Source: Verticillium longisporum
Taxonomy: Eukaryota; Ascomycota; Sordariomycetes; Glomerellales; Plectosphaerellaceae
Assembly: GCA_019188255.1 (NCBI GenBank)
Contig: JAETXT010000002.1
Location: 806,001 to 870,000, forward strand
Direction of reading: 5' to 3'
DNA: 64,000 nt
The notes below the pieces were generated by a model. It searched no databases. It saw only the letters and a list, made by a program, of their open reading frames with translations, and was not told the DNA's origin. This document shows, one piece after another, positions 11,766-23,270 of this stretch. A program made the position numbers and the translations under genes. The stretch's first letter is position 1, and each line of letters starts with the position of its first letter.

Positions 11766-12644
11766 CTAGAAATTGCTCCAGAAATTCACTTCCTCTTCAA
11801 GTTGCTCCGGATCAAAATCTTTCTCGTCCCCCGTCAACAACGCCAACTCGCATTCGTCCTCCAAGCTCCCCTCCTTTCCTCCTGCCTCTGCCAGTTTGGC
11901 CCCATTTTCTCGCTCTTCATGGGTACCCATGCCCGCCTCTGAAAGGCTTGCAAGCGTAGGCTGGGGGTCTCCCTGGAAGCCATAACCAAAGTTGTCGTAT
12001 GCCATTTCCAGATGAAGCTGGGCAGCGCCTGTTTGAGCCAAGGTACTCCAGCCCGCGAGGCCATTCAGTGCCGATCCAACGCGGATCCTCTTTGCACCCC
12101 GCGCAGCGCCGTCGTAACTACCATCAGTGTTGTCATGGTACCGATCCAAACTCTGGCGCTTGAAGCACGCAAAGCCGTTGGTCCAAGGCGTAGGACATTC
12201 GTAATGAGATTCAAGAATAACGGAGCCAGCTCGTGCCGACGCAAATCCAGCAGCAATGACGTGCGCATGTCGACGGCACTCAAATATATACCGAACAGAA
12301 GGAGCCTTCGCAGTCTCATTCGGACCAAAGACCCTCACCACGGCATCGTAATCCACGCCGGCTTCGTAGCCACCCCGGCGACATTTCTGGCGTCTCTTGT
12401 ACAGGCCGATATATGCCCGGGCTGTGGCGAGTTCCTCAAAGGCATCATCGGCGCCGGCGTCCCCGCGTTCGAGTAAAGCTTGGACCGTCAGTACGCAGTA
12501 TGCGTAGACGGTGGATGACATTGGCGCTTTGGGGCTGATCGTCACGGCGGCGAAAAGGTTTTCGATCTCGCATTTCCACAGGGAGCGCACGGGGTTGGAG
12601 AGAAAGCCCTGGGCAAAGCCGGCTGGGGTTGGGATCGGCGCCAT
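11766..12644 (-). CDS. unrecognised single-exon protein, 292 aa
   Basis: An uninterrupted frame from ATG at 12644 to TAG at 11766-11768. I do not recognise the family. The N-terminal two thirds looks globular, with several aromatic and Cys residues (YIFECRRHAHVIAAGF, HYECPTPWTNGFACF). The last 60 residues are acidic (ECELALLTGDEKDFDPEQLEEEVNFWSNF tail, rich in Glu). There is no signal peptide, membrane segment or known motif. Codon third positions are C/G rich as in neighbouring genes, and no equally good competing frame exists, which supports a real gene. Neighbours on both sides are also on the minus strand but belong to unrelated pathways, so context gives no clue. Confidence 0.65.
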   Translation of the reverse strand: MAPIPTPAGFAQGFLSNPVRSLWKCEIENLFAAVTISPKAPMSSTVYAYCVLTVQALLERGDAGADDAFEELATARAYIGLYKRRQKCRRGGYEAGVDYDAVVRVFGPNETAKAPSVRYIFECRRHAHVIAAGFASARAGSVILESHYECPTPWTNGFACFKRQSLDRYHDNTDGSYDGAARGAKRIRVGSALNGLAGWSTLAQTGAAQLHLEMAYDNFGYGFQGDPQPTLASLSEAGMGTHEERENGAKLAEAGGKEGSLEDECELALLTGDEKDFDPEQLEEEVNFWSNF

Positions 12645-13422
12645 GTTGAAGATATACGTGATGCGGCGCAGTGCGACGAGCGCTAGATCTGAATGTGCAG
12701 ACCGAGAAACGCCTTCAGGACGCAGATTGTGGCTTTAAAATGATGATAGTTTGAGACTAGTGATGTTCAACAATCACTTTTATGTTCGTTATAACAATGA
12801 GCTGTCGAGTCCCCAAGAGGTGAATGCTGAAGAATGAGGGCAACAGCTACACAACAACCCATTCAGGCCCGCGGCTACAGTCCCTATAAGGTACGAAGTA
12901 CACATAACTCCGATAAGAGACTCAAGGTTGGCGCGCGCAAGCTGTAGATGATGCCTCTCTGGGTGAACGAGACCCCTGATGGCTCAACTTTGTACTGGGT
13001 TTTATGTCCGAAGCCCACCCGACTCGCAAGGAACGGCTGTAGACGTGCATTGGCAGAATCTCACCGTTTCAAAGGCCCTCTCAATGAGACAATGAGAAAT
13101 CACACAGCACGTTGGGCAAACGGAACGCGATTTTGGTTGCGAGCCAACTATCCCTTTTGCATTTCCCAGCAACACCATGCACCGTCAAGTGCTGAACACA
13201 CCAACACCCGGCTGACTCACGATATCTGCGGATTCACAGACGAGTTACGCTTGGACTTCGTACAGATAATGTGATCATTTAAGTAGCCTGCACTACAGTT
13301 TTGATCTCAACTAACTAGCGAGACCTGCTCCTCCACAGCACGAACGTCACTGTATCTTCACGCTCGATGCGCAATCCTTACTCAGATGCCCCTTATCGGC
13401 GGCCCTTCTCCTTGTTGCTTCT
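12645..13422. other. intergenic
   Basis: About 780 bp holding the promoter of the 292-aa gene and the 3' region of VPS27. A short open frame at 12948-13274 has no recognisable product. Nothing else is seen. Confidence 0.5.
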
Positions 13423-15763
13423 TCACAGCTCAATCAGGCTCTCTTCCACAGCTGGCTGTTTTGGGGCAGCCTGCAAGGCCGATGGCGCCGACTCCTGCGG
13501 GTATCCAGGATATTGATGCTGCTGACCATTCCATGGTTGCTGCTGCTGCGAGAATTGCTGCGGTACTGAAGGCTGCCAGTAGTTCTGTTGCGAAGGTGGA
13601 GCTTGATGCTGATTAGGCTGGCCTGCAGGCGCGCTGCCCGGGGCAGGCGTCTGTTGCGGTCCAGGAGGTTGATGGTAGTGTTGTTGCTGTTGGAGGTTAG
13701 GGTAGGGAGACGCATTAGGGTCGACGCTGGGCGGCGCTGATGGTGGGGCGCTGGGTTGTTGAGGATTATAATAATATGATGCTGCCGTGGTGTTCGGGTC
13801 GGCGGAAGGCGTCTCGGCGGGTTGGCCATGAGCTTGGTGTATATTTGTTTGCGCAGGTGGAGCTTCGGCTGGGTAACCTGACGGAGGATATTGACCTTCA
13901 GGAGGCCCTGTCCCGCTCCTCCAACTATCGGTTCGCTGGACTTCCTGATGTGAATATTGTCCTGTAGGAGGACCTGAAGCAGCGCTCGTATGGTTGTAAG
14001 ACACATACTGTGGCTGTGGGGTTTGCTGGGGGTGTGGTGGGTACATTTGCGGCGCTTGTCCGTAGTCTTGTCGCTGCTCGCCAGTGTAGAAGTTCTCGGC
14101 CGCGCCCGGAACGCCGCCCTGGATAGATGGGTAGGAGGTTTGGCGGGGTGGCGGCATATTGTAGCCTCCAATGGTGTGTTGGTGATATGCCTTGGACAGG
14201 CGCTCCTCCAGCATCCTGTCGTAGTATCGCACCACGGTGGATAGCTTGGCGTGGAGGTCCAGTAGTGTATCTGCATGCCTGATTAGTTTGGAAGTCTTAC
14301 GATTTTGATCAGAGGTGAACTGACCGTGTTTGCTCATAGTCTCTCCATATGTCCGCGCAAGCTTCGGCCTTAGGGCACCGATGCTGTCATACAGCTCCTG
14401 AATTTGCGGCTCTCTCAAAATCGTGCCAGGCGGTTGCGTCTGAAGCCTGTCGACAAGCGTTGCGAACAGGTTGATGTTTTCGGCTTCCACCGGAGTCAAC
14501 TCGTAATCGTTCTTCGGAAGTGCGAAAGTGGATGTCGCAGCAGACGGCGCTGTAAACGTTTGTTCCTTGAACGCGGCCGCATGTCGCTGCTTTTGCTCCT
14601 CCATATCTGCCAGCGATGCAGCTATGGCAGCTTTTAGGTCATCATCGTCATCCTCAGCCTGTCTGGCGGCGGCGGAATTGCCACCTGCGTTTGCGCCTGC
14701 CGGGGCGTTGACTTTCGGCTCAACATATCCCTTGGAGTGGCCTTTGACCTCTTCCAAACTCATAGCCAACGCCTTCTTAAGATCCTCGTCGAAACCCTCG
14801 TCGGCTCGAGCGCTCCGTGGCTGCATGGCGGAGGTACTCCGTGTCTTGTGCGGATAAGTGGGCGTCCTGTCTTGCGACGCGCCTGCCTGACTTCCGCGGC
14901 CGCTCCTATCAGAAAGCTTCGCAAAGCAGCCGTCGTCAACACGGACTGCTTGGAGGATGCCGAGGTGTGGAAGTGGTATGGACTTGCTCGAGCATTGCTG
15001 GTCGAAGCAGTTTCCGCAGTTTCGGCAGTGGTGTTTCCGGTTTGTGAAGGTGAAGGCAGTTCGGCATCGCATACAGACGTCGGAGTCTATCCATTCGGGG
15101 GGCTGCACCCGAGTTAGCAAGAGCCCCTTACGCGATCATCGAAGAAAACCGACTTACGGCGCTGCTATCAATCATGCTGCTGGAGACACTGATCTTGGGA
15201 GGGAATTGGTGACCTTCGCGTTGCAGAGTTTTGTAGACTTCACCGATGTATCCCAGGTCATGCCGTCCTTCTGTAGCGGCTGCCCACGATTGCACAAGCT
15301 CGAGGATTTTGGCTTTGACCTCGGCGTTTACAGCCACCGCCCCCACAGCTTGGAGAAGTGACACCAGGTTGTCCATAAACTCTCTTGAGGCGATTTCGGC
15401 AAGGAAGTGGGTGCCTCCATTCTTGACACAGGTATCAGTAAGCTGCTCAGTGTTGTTAGCCTGGCGATTTGGTCGGAGAACCTCGGATCAAACGTGCGTT
15501 GAGTGCACTCAGCTGTGTATTCGGGTTGCGGTTGCCAATGCGCTTCTTCAAAGAGCGCATAGCCTCCTTAGGCTGAACAGTCTTGGATCTGATGACATCG
15601 GAGATCTCGAGATTCAGGGCAATGTCCTCGCTGCGGGAACAAGTATTAGAAACACAGAGAAGGACTTGCATGGTAAGAGATGAACATACAGGCTGCTGCT
15701 GGTGGCCTTTTCGATCTGCTCGTCTAGAGCCGTGTTGGCGGATGAGGACCACCAACCCATCAT
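13423..15763 (-). CDS. VPS27: Vps27, ESCRT-0 subunit (VHS-FYVE-UIM)
   Basis: Five exons: 15763-15690, 15630-15498, 15442-15158, 15102-14325 and 14270-13423, giving 705 aa. Vps27 (Hrs in animals) gathers ubiquitinated membrane proteins on endosomes and recruits ESCRT-I. Domains in order: VHS (about residues 8-150); FYVE finger with [14 protein letters not shown] and paired Cys (about 168-230); two ubiquitin-interacting motifs ([12 protein letters not shown] and [12 protein letters not shown]); a coiled region that would bind Hse1 ([20 protein letters not shown]); and a Gln/Pro-rich tail with PSAP repeats, the Vps23/Tsg101-binding motif. The C-terminus SLIEL resembles a clathrin box. The second intron (15443-15497) begins with GC instead of GT, and phase and conservation require it. 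Two ATGs (15763, 15760) are adjacent; I took the first. Confidence 0.94.
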
Positions 15764-16755
15764 GGTCGTCGGAGCAGCGTTGTCGTCTAGAGGCGGGGGT
15801 GATCAAGGGATGAAGCTGCAGACTGTGCGGCGTCCGAGTAGGCGATCGACGTATTCCACAGACTGTAAGGCGATGGCGATGGCGTCGAGGGTGAATGAAG
15901 TTTGTTTGCCTAAGTTGGGAGATGCAGATGTCAAGCTCCGCGTTTGGAGTCTGCCTGATGCCCGCGATGCTCAAAGCCGCAGCTTGGCCCTGCTCCGTAC
16001 CTCAGCTGACTAAGTTGCTCATTGGCTGGCGCCGCCAGCTCCCAGCCTCCGGTGGTGGTTGGCCCGAGGCGATGACGACGTGCTGCGGCGACCGCCCCTC
16101 CTGAGCTGCCCGTTGCCTGCCACCTACCTACCCAGGTCACTTGACGATCAGGCAGCATGATACGGTACCTGTTAAGCTAGCGGGGACCTCTCTGTGGCGC
16201 AGGCTATGTCACCTTCTGGTGCTTCGACTTCCTTAACTCATGTGGTGTGCCCCGCCGGGCGCCTGCTCCCCGCCTGTCTCCAGGCTTGCTGGCAGGCTCT
16301 AGGCCCTGTCAGTCAGTGCAGGGAGCAAGGCTCCAGGGCGCTGCTTCACCTAGAGGCACGAATATGTCACCTTGGCACCTCTGTAGATGTACCACTCGCC
16401 CCCACTTCTCCATTGTGGGACCCCCTTGCCCCCCTGTCGACCCAGATCGAAGGTGGCAGGCCTGCCACTGCCTCGGGCAGCTTTCCTTTGACAACACCAC
16501 CACTTGTAGGCTGGCCAAGCCATCGCGAACAAAGGCGCAACCTCCCACGATTCTACCACGCCTTTGTTCCGAAGAATGCGTACGATTACAGCGTGATCTT
16601 TTGCGACTTGAGCGCTTTGCATCTCAATTTAAATCCCGACTTGACCGACATAACAAACCTGCGGCTGCGACTTGTCCCCCTCCGATTTACGTCCTTTAAC
16701 GATCACGACATGTTCTGGGTGCTCTGCATTTTGCTTGAAGATCTCCTCGGCTGAT
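15764..16755. promoter_or_regulatory. divergent promoter region VPS27 / DOA4-type protease
   Basis: About 990 bp between two start codons on opposite strands. Both genes act in ubiquitin-dependent sorting into multivesicular bodies, so co-regulation from this shared region is a reasonable inference. C/T-rich tracts occur near 16,200-16,480. No specific factor site is convincing. Confidence 0.5.
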
Positions 16756-19719
16756 ATGAGTTTCGCTACCTCTTCGATCACCTCCGCCGCTCTGCAGCCC
16801 TCCACCATGGGTAGCAACGGAGGAATGGGTGCTAGCCACCGTGGTACGCCGTTGCCGCACATCGATGACTTGACTTCGCGGCCAGTCGACATGGACATGC
16901 AGCTACCTCTGCGCAAAATTCTCGAAAGAACCGATGGCGCTCTCAGGTCCGCCGAGGCACTTCGCGATTTTGGTCGCCCTGCTGAAGCTCTCCGCGAGTT
17001 CATCCAGGCCGCCACCATCACTGTTCGTCTGATACCAACACATCCCGAATACGTATCGGTCCAGGCTGGTCGCCCGCAGCTCAAGCGCATGTTCAACAAC
17101 CTTCTAAGCAAGAACAACGAGCAGCACCCTACATTCGAGAAGATTAAGGCTTCCATTATCGAGGATAACAAAAGGAGTGGTGTGCGGCCCCAGTCGCGCC
17201 CTGCGCAACCCGACAATCGAAAGGAGTTAGGAGGGCCAGGATCAGTGCCGACTGATACGAATGGAAAGCCGAAACCTGTCATCCAGCCCAAGCCTCTATC
17301 ACTGCAGGGCCGTCCCACGACAAAGAACGTCAGCGATCTTCAGGCACGGTTCAAGAACCTAGGAGGTCCTCGTGCTTTCTCTGGACAGGATCCTCGAATC
17401 AAAACCCACCCACACGCTATCACGACGGATCATCCATCATTCTTCCAACCCGGCATAAATCATACAGACCTTCCCAAGCCGCCACAAGCTATCTTCAACC
17501 CTGCCACTGGAAAGACTCTTGAGGATGCCGCTGCTGCCCTGCCTTCAAGCACCAATTCATTATATACTACTGGACCACCATCTGTATCGGCGAAGTCTGG
17601 GTACCCAGGAACAAATGATTACTTTGGACCCGTCCGCACTTCCACGGGAGACTCTACTGTTGGGAAAATACCCGCGGGAGGAACCTCCGAAGCGAAGACA
17701 CCCCAACGGAAAGACACCATGCCCAAGCCAAAATTCACGATCCCTGAAGCAGAGAAGATCACCGTCGACGAACTGCTAAACTTGCAAAAGACTGCACGCG
17801 TGCTTCTCATAGACGTTCGGCAACGCGAGGCTTATGACGAGGGTCACATACCATCGCAGCACATAATGTGTATTGAGCCATCCACCCTCACTCGGGAAGA
17901 CGTGACGGGCAGTACCATCGAGGAAGCTTTGGTTTTGGCGCCAGAGCAAGACAATGCCCTCTTCCGGGCGCGAGACACGTTTGATCTCGTTGTCTTCTAC
18001 GACGAAAGCTCAACGGCACTTCCGAAGTATGTAGCGAAAAAAGAAGACGGAGTCCTGTTGACGTTGAAGCGTGCGCTGGATCTACTTTCTATCGGTAAAG
18101 AGCTACCCCACCCGTCCAAGCTTCTGGATGGAGGACTGGATGCGTGGACCGACACATTCGGCAGGCAAAACATAGCGACGACGTCGGACACTGGCAGCAT
18201 ACCGCTCATTCTTCGGAAGGCGCAGGCATCCGTCAGGCCGACCACCAGCCGCGTGAAATATCCTGGGTCCAAAAATATTCCCCAAGGCAAAATCGATGAG
18301 TGGAATCTGCGAATCGGCAACGAGGATCAAACCATTCGCATCATACGCTCGCCCGGAGAGCTCCTGAGGGACTTTTCTAGCACTGGCCAGCAGTCCATGG
18401 TGTCGAGCTCACCCAAACAACCTCCTCGGCCTCTCACAAGCAATAGCATGCCACAAATGCCCCAGCGAGCCGCCGCAAAGCCAACGCTCAGCGGCTTTAC
18501 TGACACCAGTTCTGCCAGCACAACGCAAGCGTTGATCAGCAAGTCAAAGAGCGCTGGGCAACACATGACTGGACTCAATAACCCCCACAACTGGTGTTAC
18601 GCCAACAGTCTGATCCAGTCGCTACGCCTGTCGCCTGGGTTCGGAGGAGAGCTGGCGAACAAGGACTGGGATAAACTGTATGTGTTGCCACGAAAGTCGG
18701 ATGAGAAGAGTGACCACCCACGGTTGATGGCGCGCATCATTGCCAACCTGTTCTACTGGATGGCAGAAGGCAGCTTCCCTGTGATGAAGGCACAGACATT
18801 GATGGTAAGCCCAGAATGGAATTACGGCGAAATGATTTGTAGCTAACTCTGTCAGGACTACTCTCTGTCACTTTGCAACGCCAATTCTGTTCAGCAATTC
18901 GGCAGTGCTCGCCAGCAAGACGCCTCCGAGTTCATGACCTGGCTCATGGATGCGCTGCACCAAGAGACGAACACCAAGCGCGACAAGGAGGGTCAGGAAA
19001 AGTACGACAGCCCCGATATGCGCAACAACAAGTCCTTGATACAGGGCGCCTCGGAGTGGTGGAACAAGTATTCTGTCGCGAATCAATCCATCATTGATCG
19101 ATACTGGCGTGGCGTCCAGGCTCAAGTGGTGACGTGCACCAAGTGCAACAACAAAACGCTATCCTGGACTCCAGTCGACACGATCATGCTGCACATTGAC
19201 AGCCCCAAGCTGCAGACCCTCGAGCAATGCCTGAGCCTCAACAGCAACGAGGAGGTCTTGGATGGGTATCAGTGCGACAACTGCCACAGCAACTCACGCG
19301 CCATGAAGGCTGTTTATTACCCTCGCCTACCGGAACTTCTCTGCATCTCCCTCAGCCGCTTCAGCGTTGCCGAGGGTAAGGTCTCTCGCAATATCACCTG
19401 GAACCTCAACAAGCTCAACATGGAGCCCTACACCGCTGACCACCGCATCCCAACCGATCGGACTGAACATCCCGCGCCCCAGTACGAATACGAATGCTAC
19501 GCCGTCATCATCCACGCGGGCCGCGATATCTCGTCGGGCCATTACTTCACGTACGCGCGCGACTTGACTTTGGCCGACTCGAGCATGTGGTATAAGCTCA
19601 CCGACCCGCAGACCTCAAAGGTCGGAAGGCAACCAGAGATCTTTGGCAACAGCAACGACACGCCGTACCTGGCATTCTTCCGGCGAAAGCAGTCTGGCTC
19701 ATCAGGAGGCAAGCTGTAG
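16756..19719 (+). CDS. DOA4: Doa4-type ubiquitin C-terminal hydrolase with rhodanese domain
   Basis: Two exons, 16756-18804 and 18856-19719, with a 51 bp intron, giving 970 aa. This family removes ubiquitin from cargo at the endosome before ESCRT-III closes the vesicle. Domains: an N-terminal helical USP8-dimer/MIT-like region (LPLRKILERTDGALRSAEAL onwards, about residues 55-130); a disordered Pro/Ser linker; a catalytically inactive rhodanese domain (about 335-500, LLIDVRQREAYDEGHIPSQH); then a USP domain with Cys box NWCYANSLIQSL (Cys about 614), two CxxC zinc-binding pairs and His box SSGHYFTYAR (His about 912). The residue before the Cys-box Asn is His where Gly is usual. Start is uncertain: ATG 16756 is used, but ATG 16807 has a better context (CCACCATGG). 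Yeast Ubp5 and Ubp7 share this architecture, so Doa4 itself is the likely but not proven orthologue. Confidence 0.88.
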
Positions 19720-20790
19720 GTGTCTCGCCGTGGAGCACGAGGGGCATGGTTGGGCGTGCGCGTGGCTCGCACCCGAGTGTGTTTAGTGTGTATCTTGTTT
19801 TTTCGGGGGGCAATACCCTGTATCTACGCGCCTTTGATTGATTGATAGAGAAGGAGGGGGGACCGGCTTATTGCTTTCTCAGCTCTTTGCTCTTTGGACT
19901 TTTATTTTCAGGCGCTAGCATGGCGTCTGGGATGAGCGATCTCCGTTTTCTCTGTTTAGCGGCGGTGACGAAAGCGACGACGGTGCATGGTATTCATTCT
20001 GAGCGTGTGGCTGCATCCGTGTGGTGTTTGATGTGAATGCTGGAATAAAGAAAGATGGAAAACACGGCCGTCTTTCATGATTTCTTTGCCTTTTTCTTTC
20101 TTTGTGAAAAGTGACAACGGCTCTCGGGTTAGTGTGTCATGCAGTTTTCCCCCCTCTTGTGGTACATGGCACCTTGCCGCTGCTCATCTTTGAAGCCATC
20201 CCTTGGATCTGTTGGTTGACAGAGGCGGTCGCGGTGTTTGCCTGTCCTTTGTGGTCTCGCCCAGCCCAGAGATGACGGATGAGGTTGGTCTGGTTTTCGA
20301 CCTCATGGTGGCGGGAGCTACTGTAGACACATGCGCCCGCCGGCCGTTGACATATTGCATGTGTTTGTCCTGGCCTACTTTGACGCCCCCTCCTTCTCCC
20401 ATGTTGCCTAGCCGGGTTTGCTCTTAGAGTTTCTGACTCAACATGGCACCGTCGTAGCGATCGGCGGACCCTGAGTCTAGCAGGACCCCCATGACGACAG
20501 ATACATTCCAGTGGCATCACAGCCGTGTTTCTCACAGTATGACATCTGGCCCTCAACGAAGCCCTTGATGCATAGACGGGACAGACGATAACGTCAGATA
20601 TGAGTGCAATTCAACAAGCGCTTCACATAACAGCAAATATCAGTACACGAAGCCAGAGCAAAGTTGTTTTTCTGCGCGAATCGCCGTGTTTCATAAGTAG
20701 ATTACACTCAATGCGCCCTCATACTGTCCCAAGCAATCCCATCTCTGCTTCAATCATACGACCTACATCACCACAGTACACCAGAGCCGC
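19720..20790. other. intergenic, convergent 3' ends
   Basis: About 1.07 kb between the stops of the protease gene and the acyl-CoA synthetase gene. Contains 3' UTRs. Open frames such as 20137-20556 lack coding character. No repeat or RNA gene is recognised. Confidence 0.5.
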
Positions 20791-23017
20791 TTATTTGCCA
20801 AACGCCTTGGCAATCTGCGTCTTGTAGTGCTCCCGGAGAGCTCTCCTGTTCACCTTTTGCGTGGCAGTCACGAGACCCTAGGAAAAACAAAGCCGTTAGT
20901 ACAGGGTCCAAAACATGGGACGGGGCAAGGACAACTTACACTAGCAGGCGTCCACTCGTCCTCAACGAGCACAACAGCGCTGATAATCTCGATGCCGCCG
21001 AGTCCGCCGTTCTTGCCGACGGTGACAAGGTCCTTCAGAACAGTGTCCTTGACCTTGCGGTCAGAGTGCTGGTGCGCCTCGTCGACGCCGAGCTTCTGCG
21101 CCAGCTCGGTCAGGGTCTTTTCGTTGGGCGCGATGACGGCAATGGGCCGCGAGCTGTCGGGGTCCGTGTCGATCATGATGTTGGCGACAAACTGGCTGCC
21201 GCGGTAGACAGACTCGAGTTTCTCGAGGGCAATGTACTCGCCGCCTTGCATCTTGACAAGGTTCTTGACGCGGTCGATGACGCGGAGGTGACCAACGGCG
21301 TCAAACTCGCCAATGTCGCCCGTCTTGAACCAGCCGTCGGCGGTGATTACCTTCTCCGTCTCCTCCTTGTTGTTGAAGTACTCTTTAAAGATGGCAGGAC
21401 CCTTGATGAGAATCTCGCCCTGGGGCGGGGTGCTGTCGGTCGAGTAGTTGAGCTCCGGGAGGGAAACGAGCTTGATGTCGGCGGCGGCGGGGACGGGGCC
21501 GATGGCGTTGGATGTGTACTCGAGGGGGTCGCCGAGGGCACCATTGGCGCCCGTCTCGGTGAGACCGTAGCCTGTGAGCATGGGTGCGACGGTCATGGAG
21601 AGGAAGTGTTTGGTGCCGTCAGAGATACCACTGGCACCGTTCATGGTGAAGCGCAGACGGCCGCCCGTCAGCTCGCGAACCTTGGCGAAAACGACAGAGT
21701 CGAGAACCGTCGCGAGCGGCAAGTTGTTCTTGCTCATGAACGTCTTGTAGTTGAAGGCACCCCAGAAGAGGGCCCTGGTGACGGCGCCAGCACTGTTGAC
21801 CTTGGCTTCGATGCCCTTCTTGACAGTCTCCCAGACCTGAGGCACGCCGACCATGACGGTAGGTCGCAGCTCGCGCATGTCGCCGGCGCAGTTTCGCATG
21901 GAGGTATCGGAAAGCGTTCGGGCGTTGCCGTAGCCGAGGGTGCCGCCGATGAACAGCACGATGTTCTCGAGGACCATCTCGAAAATGTGGGCGAGCGGCA
22001 GGTACGCCAGGATGTACTCATTTTGGCTGACACACTCCTCAACGTTGGTGTAGAGACCAGTGACGGCAGCCAACACATTCTCATGCGTCATTGGCACACC
22101 CTTGGGTAGGCCGGTCGAGCCGGACGTGTACATGATGCAGAAGAGATCTTCGGGGCTGGGCTCGACAGCATCAACGGGGTTGTCCTCGCCCAGCTGGCGC
22201 ACCTCCTCAATGCTGTAGAGGGTGGTATCGGGGTTCGCCTTCTTGAAAGCCTCAACCTCATTACCGGTAGCAAAGTGAGAAGCATCGTTGTAGATCAGGA
22301 ACTTGACAGTCTTGGCCTTCTTCAGCGGCCTGGTGGCAGTCTTCAGCAGCTGGGGGTCGATGTACATGGCGTCGGCATCGGTCTGGAGGAGGGAGTGCTC
22401 CAGGCCCTCCTCGCCGAGGGTATCGTAGGCGGTGACGAGAGAGATGGACTGGGAGCCGCAAGCGTGGGACAATGCCATCCAGTTGAGGCTGGGTGACGTC
22501 GGTGGTCAGTCACGGTGTCTCGGGAGCATCAGTGCGGGGGATGGGTTCCGCGTGGAATGGAACGGGCTGCTTACTGTGTCGTGGCATAAAAGTGCAGCCT
22601 GTTGCCCTTGCTGAGGCCCAGCTTACGTAGACCGGAGCCCAATTGAAGAATATACTTGTGCAGCTCGGCGTAGGTCAGGAAGGAGAAGGGCGACAGCTCG
22701 AAGAACTGCCACTCCTTTTCGACCTCCTGGACCTCGCCATCGACATTCTTGGAAATCTTCTTCGTCTCCTTGTGCAGCTTGATCAGCTTGCGGGTGCCGG
22801 CGGCAGGTTCGTTGGGGTAGACGCGGGCGCTGCGCTTGACAATGTCGTAGATGGTGTTGACGTCCTCGGCGGGGCGCTTGCGAAGGCCATCCTTGGCTTT
22901 GGGGCTGCGACGGGGAAGGGTCTCGCCTTCAACCTTTTCGTAGCCAGGCGCTTCGATTGTGAAGGGTGGCTTGTGCACCTGGTACAAGGGCATGATACCC
23001 TCCTTGTAGTTCGGCAT
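20791..23017 (-). CDS. FAA1: long-chain fatty acid-CoA ligase (Faa1/Faa4 type)
   Basis: Three exons: 23017-22575, 22488-20940 and 20877-20791, giving 692 aa. The enzyme activates long-chain fatty acids with ATP and CoA for lipid synthesis, uptake and beta-oxidation. It shows the AMP-binding P-loop YTSGSTGLPKG (about residue 268), the adenylation motif GYGLTETGANG, and the fatty-acyl-CoA synthetase signature from FKTGD through DRVKNLVKMQGGEYIALEKLE. The last exon codes for 29 residues ending AKAFGK, with no peroxisomal SKL-type signal, which fits the cytosolic/lipid-droplet Faa1/Faa4 type. The ATG at 23017 is chosen; the frame continues 30 nt further but reaches only a TTG. It shares a 253 bp divergent promoter with GEM1. 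Confidence 0.93.
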
Positions 23018-23270
23018 GGTGCCTGTTTGCTTACCTAACGAACCCAATGCTCTATCCCCACCACGCCCGATCTCTACCCTGTAACCTCCACTCGAGCTCC
23101 CTCCCGGTCGGTCGCGGGTCCGCGTCTAACACTTCATTCCTGAGCAAGCTGTCCACGCCACTAGGTGCAATAGACTCGCTCCTTATCCTCTTGGACATAC
23201 AAGACCATCAGAACACCTGGCCATGGCCACGCAGTAAAGTCCTCTTGAGCCCTCCTTGCTACCGCCCATC
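23018..23270. promoter_or_regulatory. short divergent promoter FAA1 / GEM1
   Basis: Only 253 bp separate the start codons of the acyl-CoA synthetase and GEM1, so core promoters and leaders of both must lie here. No clear TATA box; C/T-rich stretches are present. Confidence 0.55.

Noticed and set aside
21066..22109. 347-codon frame antisense to the acyl-CoA synthetase
   Set aside because: Shadow of a strongly conserved gene; no motif of its own.
23018..23047. N-terminal extension of the acyl-CoA synthetase (reading MGSLGKQTGT)
   Set aside because: It would start at TTG; the first ATG in frame is 23017, with a good context.
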